A stretch of DNA of 64,000 nucleotides from Rhodanobacter glycinis (GTDB lineage: Bacteria; Pseudomonadota; Gammaproteobacteria; Xanthomonadales; Rhodanobacteraceae): assembly GCF_006438785.1 (NCBI RefSeq), contig NZ_RCZB01000001.1, positions 383,912 through 447,911 on the forward strand, given 5' to 3'. A program made the translations under genes and the position numbers. This document shows, piece by piece, positions 32,790 through 41,501 of the stretch (positions within the stretch are counted from its first letter, which is position 1; each line of letters begins with the position of its first letter). The notes under the pieces were generated by a model that was not told where the DNA came from, made no database searches, and saw nothing but the letters and a program-made list of their open reading frames with translations.

Positions 32790-33503
32790 TCAAGCTGGCT
32801 TGCGTGCATCCACCAGCATGGTCGGCACCCACGGGCCGCCCCACCACATGCGCCAGCCCAGGTTGCGCCGGACCACCGTGGCGCCAAGTGCCAGCAGGCG
32901 CTGACGTTAGCGGCGGCTTTTGGAAATGTCGGCGATCAAAAGGCGCCCGCCCGGTCGCAGTACGCGCCACGCTTCGTCGATCGCCTGGTCGCGGCCGAGC
33001 GCGTTGTTGATGTTATGGATGGCGACGCTGGAAACGATCAGGTCGAAACGGCCGCTTTCGAACGGCAACTGGCGCATGTCTGCCGTATGCAGCTCGACCC
33101 TGCCGGCGACGCCTTCGGCCAGCGCATTCTGCTCCGTGGTCGCCATGGCGTTGCCGGACTGGTCCTTGATGCTCCAGATATCGACCCCGACGGCATGGCC
33201 TCGCGGCAGGTATTCGGCGGCCATCAACAGCACCGCGCCGCGGCCACAGCCAAGATCGAGCACGCGTTCATCGCCGCGGATGGCCGCACCGGCGAGCAGG
33301 CTGCGCCATACCTGGAATTTGCCGCGGCGCGTGGTGTGCAGGTAGACGCCGGCCATGCCCAGCAGGATGACCGCGGTGATCCATAGCTGGAACAAGTGGG
33401 CGAAAACGATCAACCCGATGCAGATCACCGCGCCGGCGATCATCATCGCCGGTGCGTAGGGAGCGTCGATGCCGTAACGGCCGTTGCGCTTGACGCTTAT
33501 CAT
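32790..33503 (-). pseudogene. Class I SAM methyltransferase with in-frame TAA
   Basis: Codons run from 33503 to a TAA at 32907-32909 (198 residues), then continue in the same frame for 38 codons to a TGA at 32790-32792. The first part has two membrane segments (about 18-55), SAM motif VLDLGCGRG (81-89), VGVDIW, and GRLLIADISKSRR just before the stop. The readthrough part (LLALGATVVRRNLGWRMWWG, PWVPTMLVDARKP) is the ordinary C-terminus of such methyltransferases. A single base change (TAY to TAA) would explain the break. The N-terminal membrane anchor is unusual but occurs in related proteins. The gene may be dead, or shortened but partly functional. Confidence 0.8.
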
Positions 33504-33817
33504 CCTCGAGCCCTTATCCGTCGATTGGTCAAGACGATTCTTGGCTAACGTGTTCGGCCGCGATAGTGACGGGTGTCATCCAAAACCGAACAGGGCCAGG
33601 GCAGTGTCGAGGACGGGGCAGCGTTGGTCCACGCGCGAAGGGTCAGGTTCTTTTTGCTGTCCCTGGTCCAGATGACCCGGTCTGGGGATTTCCTGCAGCA
33701 CCGCGAATGAGACACGCCCACCCTGGCACTTGCTGGGGCGGCGACCAGGATCAACGAGTTCCCGTTTGCGGCAAACGGACTCGTCGTTTGCCGCAAACGC
33801 GTTGCCCGGCTCGATCA

Positions 33818-34156
33818 TCAGGCGCTGCGATAGACGCCCATATCGGCTTGCACGCCCAGCTCCCGGATGAACGCCGCGGGGTCGAAGCCTTCTTCCGTGT
33901 ATTTCGCCAGCATGGTGGCTTTGGCGGCGGTGATCGCCTCCGCGTCACTCCACTCGACCAGGGTGATGATGCGGGATTCGCCGGGGCTGTCTTCCTGTTT
34001 CAATACCAGGTTCTGCTTGCAGCCGGACAGCGTGTCCAGGGTTTGCTGGGTGAAGCGCAACCGTTCCATGAAGGCGGGCAGGGCTTCTGTCGGGACAACG
34101 AAGCGGTCGATCCGGAAGATCGATGCGCCGTCGCTGGCTGGGGTGGGGCTGGTCAT
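33818..34156 (-). CDS. Antibiotic-biosynthesis-monooxygenase (ABM) domain protein
   Basis: A 112-residue single ABM/dimeric alpha-beta-barrel domain: IFRIDRFVVPTEALPAFMER, CKQNLVLKQEDSPGESRIIT, LVEWSDAEAITAAKATMLAK. CAGGAG precedes the ATG at 34156. A SoxR-type promoter lies directly upstream on this strand, so the gene is probably induced by redox-cycling compounds. In Pseudomonas aeruginosa the small SoxR regulon is reported to include a gene of this type. Related proteins oxidise quinones or phenols without cofactors. Confidence 0.87.
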   Translation of the reverse strand: MTSPTPASDGASIFRIDRFVVPTEALPAFMERLRFTQQTLDTLSGCKQNLVLKQEDSPGESRIITLVEWSDAEAITAAKATMLAKYTEEGFDPAAFIRELGVQADMGVYRSA

Positions 34157-34202
34157 GGTGGAAACTCCTGCTGAGCGTTGGGTGGGGGCGGGTCGAGCAT
34201 GC

Positions 34203-34233
34203 ACTGTAGAACCTCATGTAAAGTTGAGGTCAA
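34203..34233 (-). promoter_or_regulatory. SoxR-type promoter and operator
   Basis: On the minus strand: -35 TTGACC (34233-34228), a 19-bp spacer, -10 TACAGT (34208-34203). The spacer holds the near-palindrome CCTCATGTAAAGTTGAGG (34212-34229), very like the SoxR box CCTCAAGTTAACTTGAGG. The over-long 19-bp spacer is a hallmark of MerR/SoxR-activated promoters. It drives the ABM gene and overlaps the upstream region of soxR (34244). Confidence 0.85.
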
Positions 34234-34243
34234 GAGGTGATGC

Positions 34244-34711
34244 ATGAAAACCAGACTGGAACAGGCCGGGGTCGCTCCAACCCTTTCCGTGGGCGAAGTG
34301 GCGCGGCGCGCAGGCGTGTCGGTGTCGGCCCTGCATTTCTACGAGGCCAGGGGACTGATCAGCAGCGACCGCACCCAGGGCAACCAGCGGCGTTTTGCGC
34401 GAGACGTGCTGAGGCGCGTCGCGTTCATTCGCGTGGCCCAGCGGGTTGGCATTGCGCTGGCCGACATCGCTGCGGCGCTGGCGACATTGCCTGCCTCGGC
34501 GGCACCGACCCGTGCCGATTGGGCACGGTTGTCCGCTGCATGGCGCGCCGACCTGGACGAGCGCATAGCGCAGCTCAAGAAACTGCGCGACACACTCGAT
34601 GACTGCATCGGTTGCGGCTGCCTGTCCATCGATCGCTGCCGCCTGCGCAATCCTGCCGACAAGCTCGCCGAGCAGGGAGCGGGGCCTCGACGCCTGTGGG
34701 TCGGACGTTGA
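34244..34711 (+). CDS. soxR: Redox-sensitive regulator SoxR
   Basis: A 155-residue MerR-family protein: LSVGEVARRAGVSVSALHFY helix-turn-helix, YEARGLISSDRTQGNQRR wing, a dimerisation helix, and the [2Fe-2S] cluster motif CIGCGCLSIDRC near residue 120. This fixes it as SoxR, which is activated by redox-cycling drugs or nitric oxide. AAGAGG lies eight bases before the ATG. The divergent ABM gene, across a SoxR box, is its visible target. A 5'-truncated near-copy lies at 51587. Confidence 0.95.
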   Translation: MKTRLEQAGVAPTLSVGEVARRAGVSVSALHFYEARGLISSDRTQGNQRRFARDVLRRVAFIRVAQRVGIALADIAAALATLPASAAPTRADWARLSAAWRADLDERIAQLKKLRDTLDDCIGCGCLSIDRCRLRNPADKLAEQGAGPRRLWVGR

Positions 34712-34892
34712 ACGGGAAAGGGTGGCTGGCTCTTCCGCCTGGCCACGTTGAAACCGCAACAGTTCCAGATGGACAGCTTTCCCGATGGGGGACGGGGTCA
34801 TCCTCCGCAGCCACCTCGCATGTACCTGCGGCTTTCACCGCACAACGAGTTCCTGGCGCGTACCCTGGCTTGCATTCCAACGCAGGTTTTCA

Positions 34893-35693
34893 ATGGCATC
34901 CCGTAAGACTCTCAAGCTGGCGACCTACAACGTCAACGGCATCGCCACGCGGCTGCCGCACCTGCTCGAGTGGCTGCAGGAAGCGCAGCCCGACGTCGTC
35001 GCGCTGCAGGAACTCAAGGCGGCCGACGAAGCGTTTCCCGCGGCTGTGCTGGAGAAGGCCGGTTACGGCGCGATATGGCAGGGGCAGCGGTCGTGGAACG
35101 GCGTGGCGCTGCTGGGCCGCGGCGTCGTACCCAGCGAGAGCCGGCGCGGCCTGCCGGGCGATGCGAAGGACGACCAGAGTCGCTACATCGAGGCGGCGAT
35201 CCACGGCATCGTCGTCGGCGGGCTCTACCTGCCCAACGGCAATCCGCAGCCGGGTCCGAAATTCGACTACAAGCTCCGCTGGATGGCGCGGTTGCACAAG
35301 CACGCGCAGACCCTGGTCGGGTTGCCGCATCCGGTGCTGTTGATGGGCGACTTCAATGTCATCCCGACCGATGCGGACGTCTACGACACCAAGGCCTTTC
35401 GCAAGGACGCGCTGATGCAGCCGGAAGCTCGCGAGGCGTACGCCTCGCTGCTCGCTCAGGGCTGGACGGACGCGCTGCGCGACGTGTTCGGCGACTGCCA
35501 GGTCTATACGTTCTGGGACTACTTCCGCCACCACGCCGAACGCGACCGCGGCCTGCGCATCGACCACCTGCTGTTGAACCCGGCGCTGGCCGGGCGGCTC
35601 AAGTCCGCCGGCGTGGACCGCTGGGTCCGCCTGAAGGACCAGGCTAGCGATCACGCACCCACGTGGATCGAGGTCTCGGCACCCAAGCCGTGA
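34893..35693 (+). CDS. xthA: Exodeoxyribonuclease III
   Basis: A 266-residue member of the ExoIII/APE1 endonuclease-exonuclease-phosphatase family, for base-excision repair at abasic sites. LKLATYNVNGIATRLPHLLE (Asn metal ligand), VALQELKAAD (Glu), YLPNGNPQPG, LLMGDFNVIPTDADVYD (Asp/Asn), LRIDHLLLNP and the final SDHAPTWIEV (Asp-His) are all present. The ATG at 34893 matches the family's N-terminus. Placed next to soxR, it may be part of a stress-response cluster, though no shared promoter is visible. Confidence 0.95.
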   Translation: MASRKTLKLATYNVNGIATRLPHLLEWLQEAQPDVVALQELKAADEAFPAAVLEKAGYGAIWQGQRSWNGVALLGRGVVPSESRRGLPGDAKDDQSRYIEAAIHGIVVGGLYLPNGNPQPGPKFDYKLRWMARLHKHAQTLVGLPHPVLLMGDFNVIPTDADVYDTKAFRKDALMQPEAREAYASLLAQGWTDALRDVFGDCQVYTFWDYFRHHAERDRGLRIDHLLLNPALAGRLKSAGVDRWVRLKDQASDHAPTWIEVSAPKP

Positions 35694-35788
35694 CCCCGCC
35701 GGTGGCCCCGGGTTCACGGTTTCGCAGGCCGGGCCTCTCACCCCGAGAGGCTGCTCATGCGCTGCTGCTTCCAACAAAAGCTCCGAGT

Positions 35789-35804
35789 CGAACAAAAATG
35801 TTCG
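35789..35804. promoter_or_regulatory. Palindrome CGAACA-AAAA-TGTTCG
   Basis: A 6-bp perfect dyad with a four-A centre, 83 bases upstream of the YCII gene. Its half-site CGAACA is shared with the hxlR-azoR operator at 3102, but spacing differs. Possible operator, low certainty. Confidence 0.35.
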
Positions 35805-35886
35805 AACGGTTGTCGAAATCTGTTTTGGCCGCTCGTCGTTGTGATGAAGGCTGGCGACCGGCCTGCAGATCATTGGAGAAGAAGAC

Positions 35887-36240
35887 ATGCCGCAATTTCT
35901 GGTGGCGATCCACCACCCCGACAACTACGACGCATCGCTTGAAGACGATGCGATGGTCCGCGACATCCAGGCGCTCAATGACGAGATGGCGGCTGCCGGT
36001 GCCTGGTTTTTCGCCGGCGGCCTGCAATCGGCGCCCCTCGCGAAATCGCTGCGCAAGCAGTCCGGCGGAGAGTTGGTGATCACCGATGGACCGTACATCG
36101 AGTCCAAGGAACACATCGGCGGCTTCTGGATACTCGACGCAGCCGACATGGATGAGGCCCTGGCGTGGGGACGCAAAGCCGTCGTCGCCTGCCGCGCATC
36201 GGTCGAGGTGCGCGAGTTTCTCGTCATGCCAACGGAATAG
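35887..36240 (+). CDS. YCII-family protein
   Basis: A 117-residue YCII/DGPF-type protein: MPQFLVAIHHPDNYDASLED, AAAGAWFFAGGLQSAP, VITDGPYIESKEHIGGFWIL. The DGPY segment is typical. GGAGAAGAAG precedes the ATG. These proteins are often beside ECF sigma factors or RibD-like reductases, and here a dihydrofolate-reductase-family gene follows 30 bases later, probably in one operon. Function unknown. Confidence 0.88.
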   Translation: MPQFLVAIHHPDNYDASLEDDAMVRDIQALNDEMAAAGAWFFAGGLQSAPLAKSLRKQSGGELVITDGPYIESKEHIGGFWILDAADMDEALAWGRKAVVACRASVEVREFLVMPTE

Positions 36241-36270
36241 AAACGCCACCCCCGGAACACGGAGATTCAA

Positions 36271-36852
36271 ATGAGAAAGCTCAAAATCATGGAACACATC
36301 TCTCTGGACGGCGTGATCCAGCACTCCGATGATGACGGCGATTTCCCCTATAGCGACTGGACCGCGCCCTATCGGACCCCCGCTGGCCGGGATGCGATCC
36401 TCGCCGCGTATGGCGCGAGCTTCGATCTGCTGCTTGGCCGTCTCACCTACGATATCTGGTCGGGCTTCTGGCCAAAGGCGCCGAGCAGTCCGATGGCGGA
36501 CGCCCTCAATGCGGCGACGAAATATGTCGCTACCCATCGTCCGGAAAGTCTTGCATGGGGCCCGTTCGAGGGCCTTGGGCCGGACCTCGTCGAGGGCGTT
36601 CGCCGGATCAAGTCGCAGGACGGCCCGGACCTTGTTCTCTCGGGTAGCTCCACGCTGACATCGACGCTGCTCGAACATGGGTTGGCGGATGAAGTCCTGT
36701 TGATCGTCTATCCGGTCCTGCTGGGCACGGGGAAGCGCTTCTTTGCGGAGGGAACCCCGCCACGCTCATTCGAGCTCGTCAGCACGCAAGCATTTCCGTC
36801 CGGCATCATCCTCAGTACGTACAAGGTCGCCGGGCCTTTGAAGGCCGGGTAG
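36271..36852 (+). CDS. Dihydrofolate-reductase / RibD-C family protein
   Basis: A 193-residue protein of the RibD C-terminal/DHFR-like family: MRKLKIMEHISLDGVIQHSD, LLLGRLTYDIWSGFWPK, and DLVLSGSSTLTSTLLEHGLADE, which forms the NADP-binding part. Members probably reduce small substrates; the sequence does not specify one. ACACGGAG lies 10 bases before the ATG. Likely an operon with the YCII gene, a pairing seen in many proteobacteria. Confidence 0.88.
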   Translation: MRKLKIMEHISLDGVIQHSDDDGDFPYSDWTAPYRTPAGRDAILAAYGASFDLLLGRLTYDIWSGFWPKAPSSPMADALNAATKYVATHRPESLAWGPFEGLGPDLVEGVRRIKSQDGPDLVLSGSSTLTSTLLEHGLADEVLLIVYPVLLGTGKRFFAEGTPPRSFELVSTQAFPSGIILSTYKVAGPLKAG

Positions 36853-37068
36853 CTCGCCCGCTTCGCCCGAGCCGGCGCTACACGCAACAGGGTGACCACG
36901 CGGGCCGGTGCATGAGGCGAGCCACCTCAGGCACCGAGCCTTTTTGTTTTCGCGGCGACTGAATTTGCCGCACGGCCCGCCAGGGAAGCAGCACGGCCCA
37001 TCGAGCGGGGCAATGGAAAATTGCCAGCGAACTTCATGCAGCCTGTTCTTTGCCGAATCCGTCCTGGC

Positions 37069-37608
37069 TCAAAGCATCCGTCGCAACGTGTTGTCGCGAA
37101 CCAGGAAGTGATGCCACAGCGCGGCAGCGATGTGCGCACCGATGACCCAATAGAAAACCTCGCCGAGTGTCTCGTGGATCTCGGCGACGAATTCATGTGC
37201 CGCGTGATCGGGACCGACCAGCGCAGGGAGGCTCCAACCCACCCACGGCAAGCTGACCAGCTGCCCGGCATAGTTCACCTGCAAGATGCCGAGGATCGGC
37301 TGCACCAGCAGAAACGCATACAACGCCAGGTGCAGGCCATGTGCGGCGAAGGCGATGACGGTCTTCGGCGCCGGCACGATCGGCGGTACCGGGGTGGTGA
37401 GCCGCGCGAGGATCCGCGGCAGCAGCAGTGCCAGTACCGCCAGTCCTGCCAGGTAATGGCCCTGCAGCATCAGCGAGGGCGGGGAGTTCCCTTCGGAGCC
37501 CTCGTCATCGACAAGGTCCACCAACACGTAGGCCAGCACGATGGCCAGCACGGTCAGCCAGTGTGCGTAGCGGACCACCCAGTGGTAGCGGCTGGATTTC
37601 ACGACCAT
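37069..37608 (-). CDS. Cytochrome b561
   Basis: A 179-residue inner-membrane cytochrome b561 with four membrane segments (about 15-33, 50-66, 90-108, 142-165). Histidines suited to heme ligation lie at the start (YHWVVRYAHWLTVLAI), in MLQGHYLAG, in AAHGLHLALY and near HIAAALWHHF. It passes electrons from quinol or other donors to periplasmic acceptors. The gene starts 22 bases after the stop of a di-heme peroxidase, so the pair probably forms an electron-transfer module for peroxide reduction. Confidence 0.9.
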   Translation of the reverse strand: MVVKSSRYHWVVRYAHWLTVLAIVLAYVLVDLVDDEGSEGNSPPSLMLQGHYLAGLAVLALLLPRILARLTTPVPPIVPAPKTVIAFAAHGLHLALYAFLLVQPILGILQVNYAGQLVSLPWVGWSLPALVGPDHAAHEFVAEIHETLGEVFYWVIGAHIAAALWHHFLVRDNTLRRML

Positions 37609-37630
37609 GTGAGCATCCTCTTCGTGCAGG

Positions 37631-38671
37631 CTACGGCTTGGGTCGCGGGGTGGTTGCCACGCTGGGTGGCAGGAGCGGCAGTGCGACCTTCGGCTGATCG
37701 CCGGTCAGAGCCGCAAGGAAAACCTCGATCTTGCCGACCTCCTCGTCGCTCAGCTTCGCGCCGAGCTGGCTGCTGCCCATGATCGCGACGGCCTGGCGAA
37801 GATCCCACACCTTGCCCGTATGGAAATAGGGTGCGGTCAGCGCGATATTGCGCAGTGAGGGCACCCGGAACACGTATTCGTCGCTGGCCGTCTTGGTCAC
37901 CGCGAAGCGCCCCTTGTCCCCCGGTGGGAGAATGTCGGCACCGGGCCGCTCGACCACGCCGAACGGGGCGTACATGCCCCCGCCCACGTTGATGCCGTTG
38001 TGGCATGCCGCGCAGCCCTTGTTGATGAATAGCGCCAGGCCTTCCTGCTGGTTCGCGTCGAGCGCTTTCTCGTTGCCTTTGAGGTAGCGATCGAACGGCG
38101 CGTTCGGTGTGATCAGGGTGGCCTCGAACAAGGCGATGGCCTTGCGCACGTTGTCGAACGTGATCGGATCGGGCGCAGCTGGATAGGCCTTGGCGAACAC
38201 GGCGGCGTAGCCGGGAATCCCCTTAAGCTGTTCGACTACATGTGCCTCGGTGGTGTCCATCTCGACCGGGTTGACCAGCGGTCCGCCGGCCTGCTGTTCA
38301 AGGTCCTTGGCACGCCCATCCCAGAATTGGGCGACGTCGAACACCGCGTTGTAGACAGTCGGCGCATTGCGACCACCATGCTGCCAGCGATGGCCCAGCG
38401 AAGTCTCCTGCAGGTCGACCCCGCCCATGCCGACCATGTGGCATGAATTGCAGCTGATGGCGTGGCTCTCGGACAGCCGAGGCTCGAAGTAAAGCATCTT
38501 GCCGAGCTCCACCTTGGCTGGGGTCGCCGCATTGCCCGGCAATGGCGGCGCGTTGGCGGGTATCGGTTTGAACAGACCCTGCGCCTGCTTCATCAATGCA
38601 GTTTGCGACCATGCCTGGCCTGTCGCCAGGGATGCGAGAACCATCAGTGAAACCAGCTTGATCGACGACAT
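37631..38671 (-). CDS. Di-heme cytochrome-c peroxidase
   Basis: A 346-residue periplasmic cytochrome-c peroxidase/MauG family protein. Signal peptide: residues 1-22, ending GQAWS-QT. Two c-type heme motifs are present: C74-NS-C77-H78 and C220-AA-C223-H224. LGKMLYFEPRLSESHAISCN and LRNIALTAPYFHTGKVWDL are family-specific. It reduces hydrogen peroxide with electrons from a cytochrome or quinol, here probably via the co-transcribed cytochrome b561. The start at 38671 is set by the signal peptide. A Pro-rich tail after residue 330 is unusual. Confidence 0.92.
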   Translation of the reverse strand: MSSIKLVSLMVLASLATGQAWSQTALMKQAQGLFKPIPANAPPLPGNAATPAKVELGKMLYFEPRLSESHAISCNSCHMVGMGGVDLQETSLGHRWQHGGRNAPTVYNAVFDVAQFWDGRAKDLEQQAGGPLVNPVEMDTTEAHVVEQLKGIPGYAAVFAKAYPAAPDPITFDNVRKAIALFEATLITPNAPFDRYLKGNEKALDANQQEGLALFINKGCAACHNGINVGGGMYAPFGVVERPGADILPPGDKGRFAVTKTASDEYVFRVPSLRNIALTAPYFHTGKVWDLRQAVAIMGSSQLGAKLSDEEVGKIEVFLAALTGDQPKVALPLLPPSVATTPRPKP

Positions 38672-38907
38672 GAGCTGACCCTCCGCAGTTGGGTGGCAAT
38701 CGAAATTATCAATGTCTGTTACGTATCCAGGAAACCCTGGTGATGCGGGAACGCGGCGCGGGCCAGACGACCGGGGCGGATGTCGCCGGGATCGTCGCCA
38801 TACCCGTCGTCCTGGCTCAACCGGAGCCGTCGGCCGCGCCTGTCGATGCCAGGTCGCGCTGGCCGGCGCAACCACCGGCGCCGGGCTCGGTGCGAGACAT
38901 CCTGCGG

Positions 38908-39489
38908 TCAGCGATTGCCGTCATCCTTCTGCTGCTGGGTCTGCTGCTCGGTGCTCTGCTTCTGCTGGACCTGCTTTTCCGTGCCTTGGTTTTGCTGTTG
39001 CTGCATAGTCTGCTGTTGCGTGCCTTGCCGCATGCCGGCACCCGGACCCATGCCCGGACCCATGCCGCCACCGGGGCCCATGCCCGCGCCCCGACCCATG
39101 CCGCCACCGGGACCCATGCCTGCACCCTGCCCGGGTGGCATGTCGGGCAGCCTCATGCCACGTTCGGCAGCACGCTTCTGCATCTGCTCATGGTGCTGCT
39201 TTCGCAGCGCCTCGCGCTCCTGGGCAGTCTTCAGGTTGCGCATCTGGTCGCGATACGCTCTGCGCTCGGCCGGAGTCATCAGCTGGGAACCATAGATCTG
39301 GCTGCGATCCTTCAGCGTGGTTCGGTCCTGTGTGCGCAGCTGATCCCGCTGCATCATGCCGCCTGCCGGCTGGCCGACAGGTGCGGATTGGCCACCGCGC
39401 TGGCTGCCGCTTTGGTAGGCAAATGCCGGCAGGGCGGCGAGCAGGCAAAAAACAGAGATACCGGACATGAAAACGTATCTGATTCGCAT
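38908..39489 (-). CDS. Exported Gly/Met- and Gln-rich protein
   Basis: A 193-residue exported protein (signal peptide RIRYVFMSGISVFCLLAALP, cleaved near AFA-YQ). A charged helix (LMTPAERRAYRDQMRNLKTA, then REALRKQHHEQMQKRAAERG, about 70-112) is like the Spy/CpxP periplasmic chaperone family. It is followed by 4-5 GAGMGPGGGMG-type repeats (about 118-155) and a Gln/Lys/Thr-rich tail. The Met-rich repeats could bind copper or other soft metals (inference). Upstream, 39490-40095 shows no gene. Confidence 0.75.
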   Translation of the reverse strand: MRIRYVFMSGISVFCLLAALPAFAYQSGSQRGGQSAPVGQPAGGMMQRDQLRTQDRTTLKDRSQIYGSQLMTPAERRAYRDQMRNLKTAQEREALRKQHHEQMQKRAAERGMRLPDMPPGQGAGMGPGGGMGRGAGMGPGGGMGPGMGPGAGMRQGTQQQTMQQQQNQGTEKQVQQKQSTEQQTQQQKDDGNR

Positions 39490-40095
39490 GGAAGTAGCCT
39501 CGCCTTAAGTTGCAGGGATGTCGCCGGGAGTGTGGCAACACCCGGATGTTCGGTTCATCGGCACCGACGACTGTTGACCGAGATCAACAAAAACGATATC
39601 GAAACGAAGGTCGGCGTCCGGCCTGCGACCATCGCCCCGTCCTGCCCGCAACAAGGGCGTGCGGTACGCATTCACCAGCCCGCAACAAGTGTTGGCGAAT
39701 TTCTTGAACGAAGTCGGCCGCGTCTTTGGGGAGACGAAGTCATGAAAAGGATGGTTACCGGCATCGCTGGCATGCGATCCGCGCCCGCGCGCTGGCCATT
39801 GCCCATGGCGACCATCAGCCACGCCCAGCGAGCCAAGGATCTGGTTCACCTCGATGCGCTGCCGCTGACGCCGTCGTATGCATCGTGCGTATCGCGCCAG
39901 GCGGTTGTGCACGCATCACGGCGGCAGGTCTGGCGATGCTCGCGGCGGCGACTACGGCCAACTACGTACTCGATGACATGACCACCCATGCGATGCGGCA
40001 TACGCAGCTGGCGAACGCTCCAGTGGGCAACGCCCACGCACGTGCGGAGCGGTGCGAACCAGCCTATCGTGCCGTTCTGATCACGATTAAACACC
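39490..40095. other. 606-base gap without a recognisable gene
   Basis: Open frames here (for example 39740-39981 on the plus strand) lack family resemblance, a Shine-Dalgarno or a consistent codon pattern. A run around 39936-39990 reading LAMLAAATTANYVLDDM in one frame is the only protein-like piece and may be a relic. No clear repeats or terminators are seen. Confidence 0.4.
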
Positions 40096-40329
40096 ATGAC
40101 GAAAAGCTACGAGCCACTGCTCACCACGAATCCTCACGCACCCCTTTACCGCGTCGATAAAGCGATCAAGGCAGCGCAGCAACGGCTCGATGCCGCCATC
40201 GATGCAAAGCGTCATCACACCAGCCGGAATCTTGCCCATGAGGTGATCAAAGAGGCGCGCGAGGGACTCAAAAGGTCTGAACAGTTGCTCAAGATCAAGG
40301 AACTCGCGCAGAGTGAGGCGGAGGCCTAG
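40096..40329 (+). CDS. Small basic helical protein
   Basis: A 77-residue protein (MTKSYEPLLTTNPHAPLYRV, then Lys/Ala/Arg-rich helices such as KAAQQRLDAAIDAKRHHTSR). It is predicted all-helical and cytoplasmic. The coding pattern is reasonable, but there is no strong Shine-Dalgarno. A family relic of the repeats (ACCGGGGTCGAACTGACCCC) follows the stop at about 40346. I do not recognise the protein; it could be spurious. Confidence 0.45.
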   Translation: MTKSYEPLLTTNPHAPLYRVDKAIKAAQQRLDAAIDAKRHHTSRNLAHEVIKEAREGLKRSEQLLKIKELAQSEAEA

Positions 40330-40400
40330 GGGGAGTCGGGCAAAACCGGGGTCGAACTGACCCCATTGCGGGCTCCTGCTGGCGCGCCGCCTTCGTTGTT

Positions 40401-41408
40401 TCAGCCGCTCACGTCCACCACGACCTTGCCGGTGGCTGCGGCGTTCTCGATCAGCTGATAAGCCTGTTCCGCCTCGGCCAGCGCAAAACGGTGCGGGTCG
40501 AGGTGCGTGCGCAGCTGGCCGAGGTCGGCCAGCCGGGTGGCCTCGCGCAGAATCTCGCCGTGATGCACCCGGCCGTACCCGGTCAGCAGCGGCCGCAAGG
40601 TGAACACGCCGGAGTAGGTCGCGGCACGGAACGACAGCGGTGCCAGCGCGTGCGTGCCCCAGCCCAGCGCGCTGACCACATGGCCGTGGTACGGCCGCAC
40701 CGCTTCGAACGAAGCATCCAGTGTGGCGCCGCCGACGGTGTCGTAGATGACGTCGAAGCCCTCGCCTCCGGTGTGCGCCTGCACATAGTCCGCCACGGGC
40801 GTGGCGCCGTAGTCGATCGCGGTTGCGCCGTAGCCTTCGATCATCGCCTTCTGCCTGGCGCTGCCGGTGGCGAACACCTGGGCGCCATTCGCGCGGGCAA
40901 GCTGCACGGCCAGATGGCCCACGCCGCCGGCACCACCGTGCACCAGCACGCGCTGCCCCGCGTGCACGTGCGCCCGATCGACCAGCCCTTCGTACGCGGT
41001 GATGAAGCCCAGCGGCAGCGCGGCGGCCTCGCGCATCGACAGATCCTTCGGCTTCGGCGCCAGCAGGGCGGCGTCCACCGCCGCGTATTCGGTCAGCGAA
41101 CCCTGCACGCCGCCGACGCCGCCGGTCATGCCGTACACGGCGTCGCCGATGCGGAAACCGTCCACCTCAGGCCCCAGTGCCACCACGGTGCCGGCCAGGT
41201 CGATGCCCAGCACTGCCGGCAGCGGATGGCGCGCGTGGCCGGCGCTGCCGGCGCGGATCTTGGTGTCCAGCGGATTGAGGCCGGCAGCAGCCACGCGCAC
41301 CAGTACCTGACCCGGGCCGGGTACTGGCAGCGCCAGTTCGGTGAGGCGAAGCGGTGCACCGACCTGCTCCAGCACGGCGGCTTGCATGGTGAGGGGGAGG
41401 GTGTTCAT
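40401..41408 (-). CDS. Zinc-less quinone oxidoreductase (MDR family)
   Basis: A 335-residue medium-chain dehydrogenase of the QOR type. GroES-like half: VLVRVAAAGLNPLDTKIRAG, VLGIDLAGTVVALGPEV. Cofactor loop VHGGAGGVGHLAVQLARANG (about 150-170), then FDVIYDTVGGATLD. The structural- and catalytic-zinc cysteines of alcohol dehydrogenases are absent, so it is a zinc-free NADPH:quinone/enone reductase. It is divergent from a LysR gene with an inverted repeat between them, which probably regulates it. Confidence 0.92.
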   Translation of the reverse strand: MNTLPLTMQAAVLEQVGAPLRLTELALPVPGPGQVLVRVAAAGLNPLDTKIRAGSAGHARHPLPAVLGIDLAGTVVALGPEVDGFRIGDAVYGMTGGVGGVQGSLTEYAAVDAALLAPKPKDLSMREAAALPLGFITAYEGLVDRAHVHAGQRVLVHGGAGGVGHLAVQLARANGAQVFATGSARQKAMIEGYGATAIDYGATPVADYVQAHTGGEGFDVIYDTVGGATLDASFEAVRPYHGHVVSALGWGTHALAPLSFRAATYSGVFTLRPLLTGYGRVHHGEILREATRLADLGQLRTHLDPHRFALAEAEQAYQLIENAAATGKVVVDVSG

Positions 41409-41458
41409 GGCGAGGTGTCCAGCAGGGAAGGTGGATCCACGATAGAGCGGATTCCGAT

Positions 41459-41493
41459 GCATGGAAATCGACGTTTTCGTTTTCTTTCCATGC
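41459..41493. promoter_or_regulatory. Inverted repeat GCATGGAAA-N17-TTTCCATGC
   Basis: Perfect 9-bp arms (41459-41467 and 41485-41493) in the 93-base gap between divergent QOR and LysR genes. A third GCAT follows at 41499. Spacing and position suit a LysR-tetramer binding region. Inferred. Confidence 0.6.
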
Positions 41494-41501
41494 AAAAATG
41501 C

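Noticed and set aside
38689..39981. 430-residue plus-strand open frame rich in Ala, His and Thr
   Set aside because: It is the antisense of the Gly/Met-rich exported protein, whose repeats keep the opposite strand open. No family resemblance or Shine-Dalgarno.
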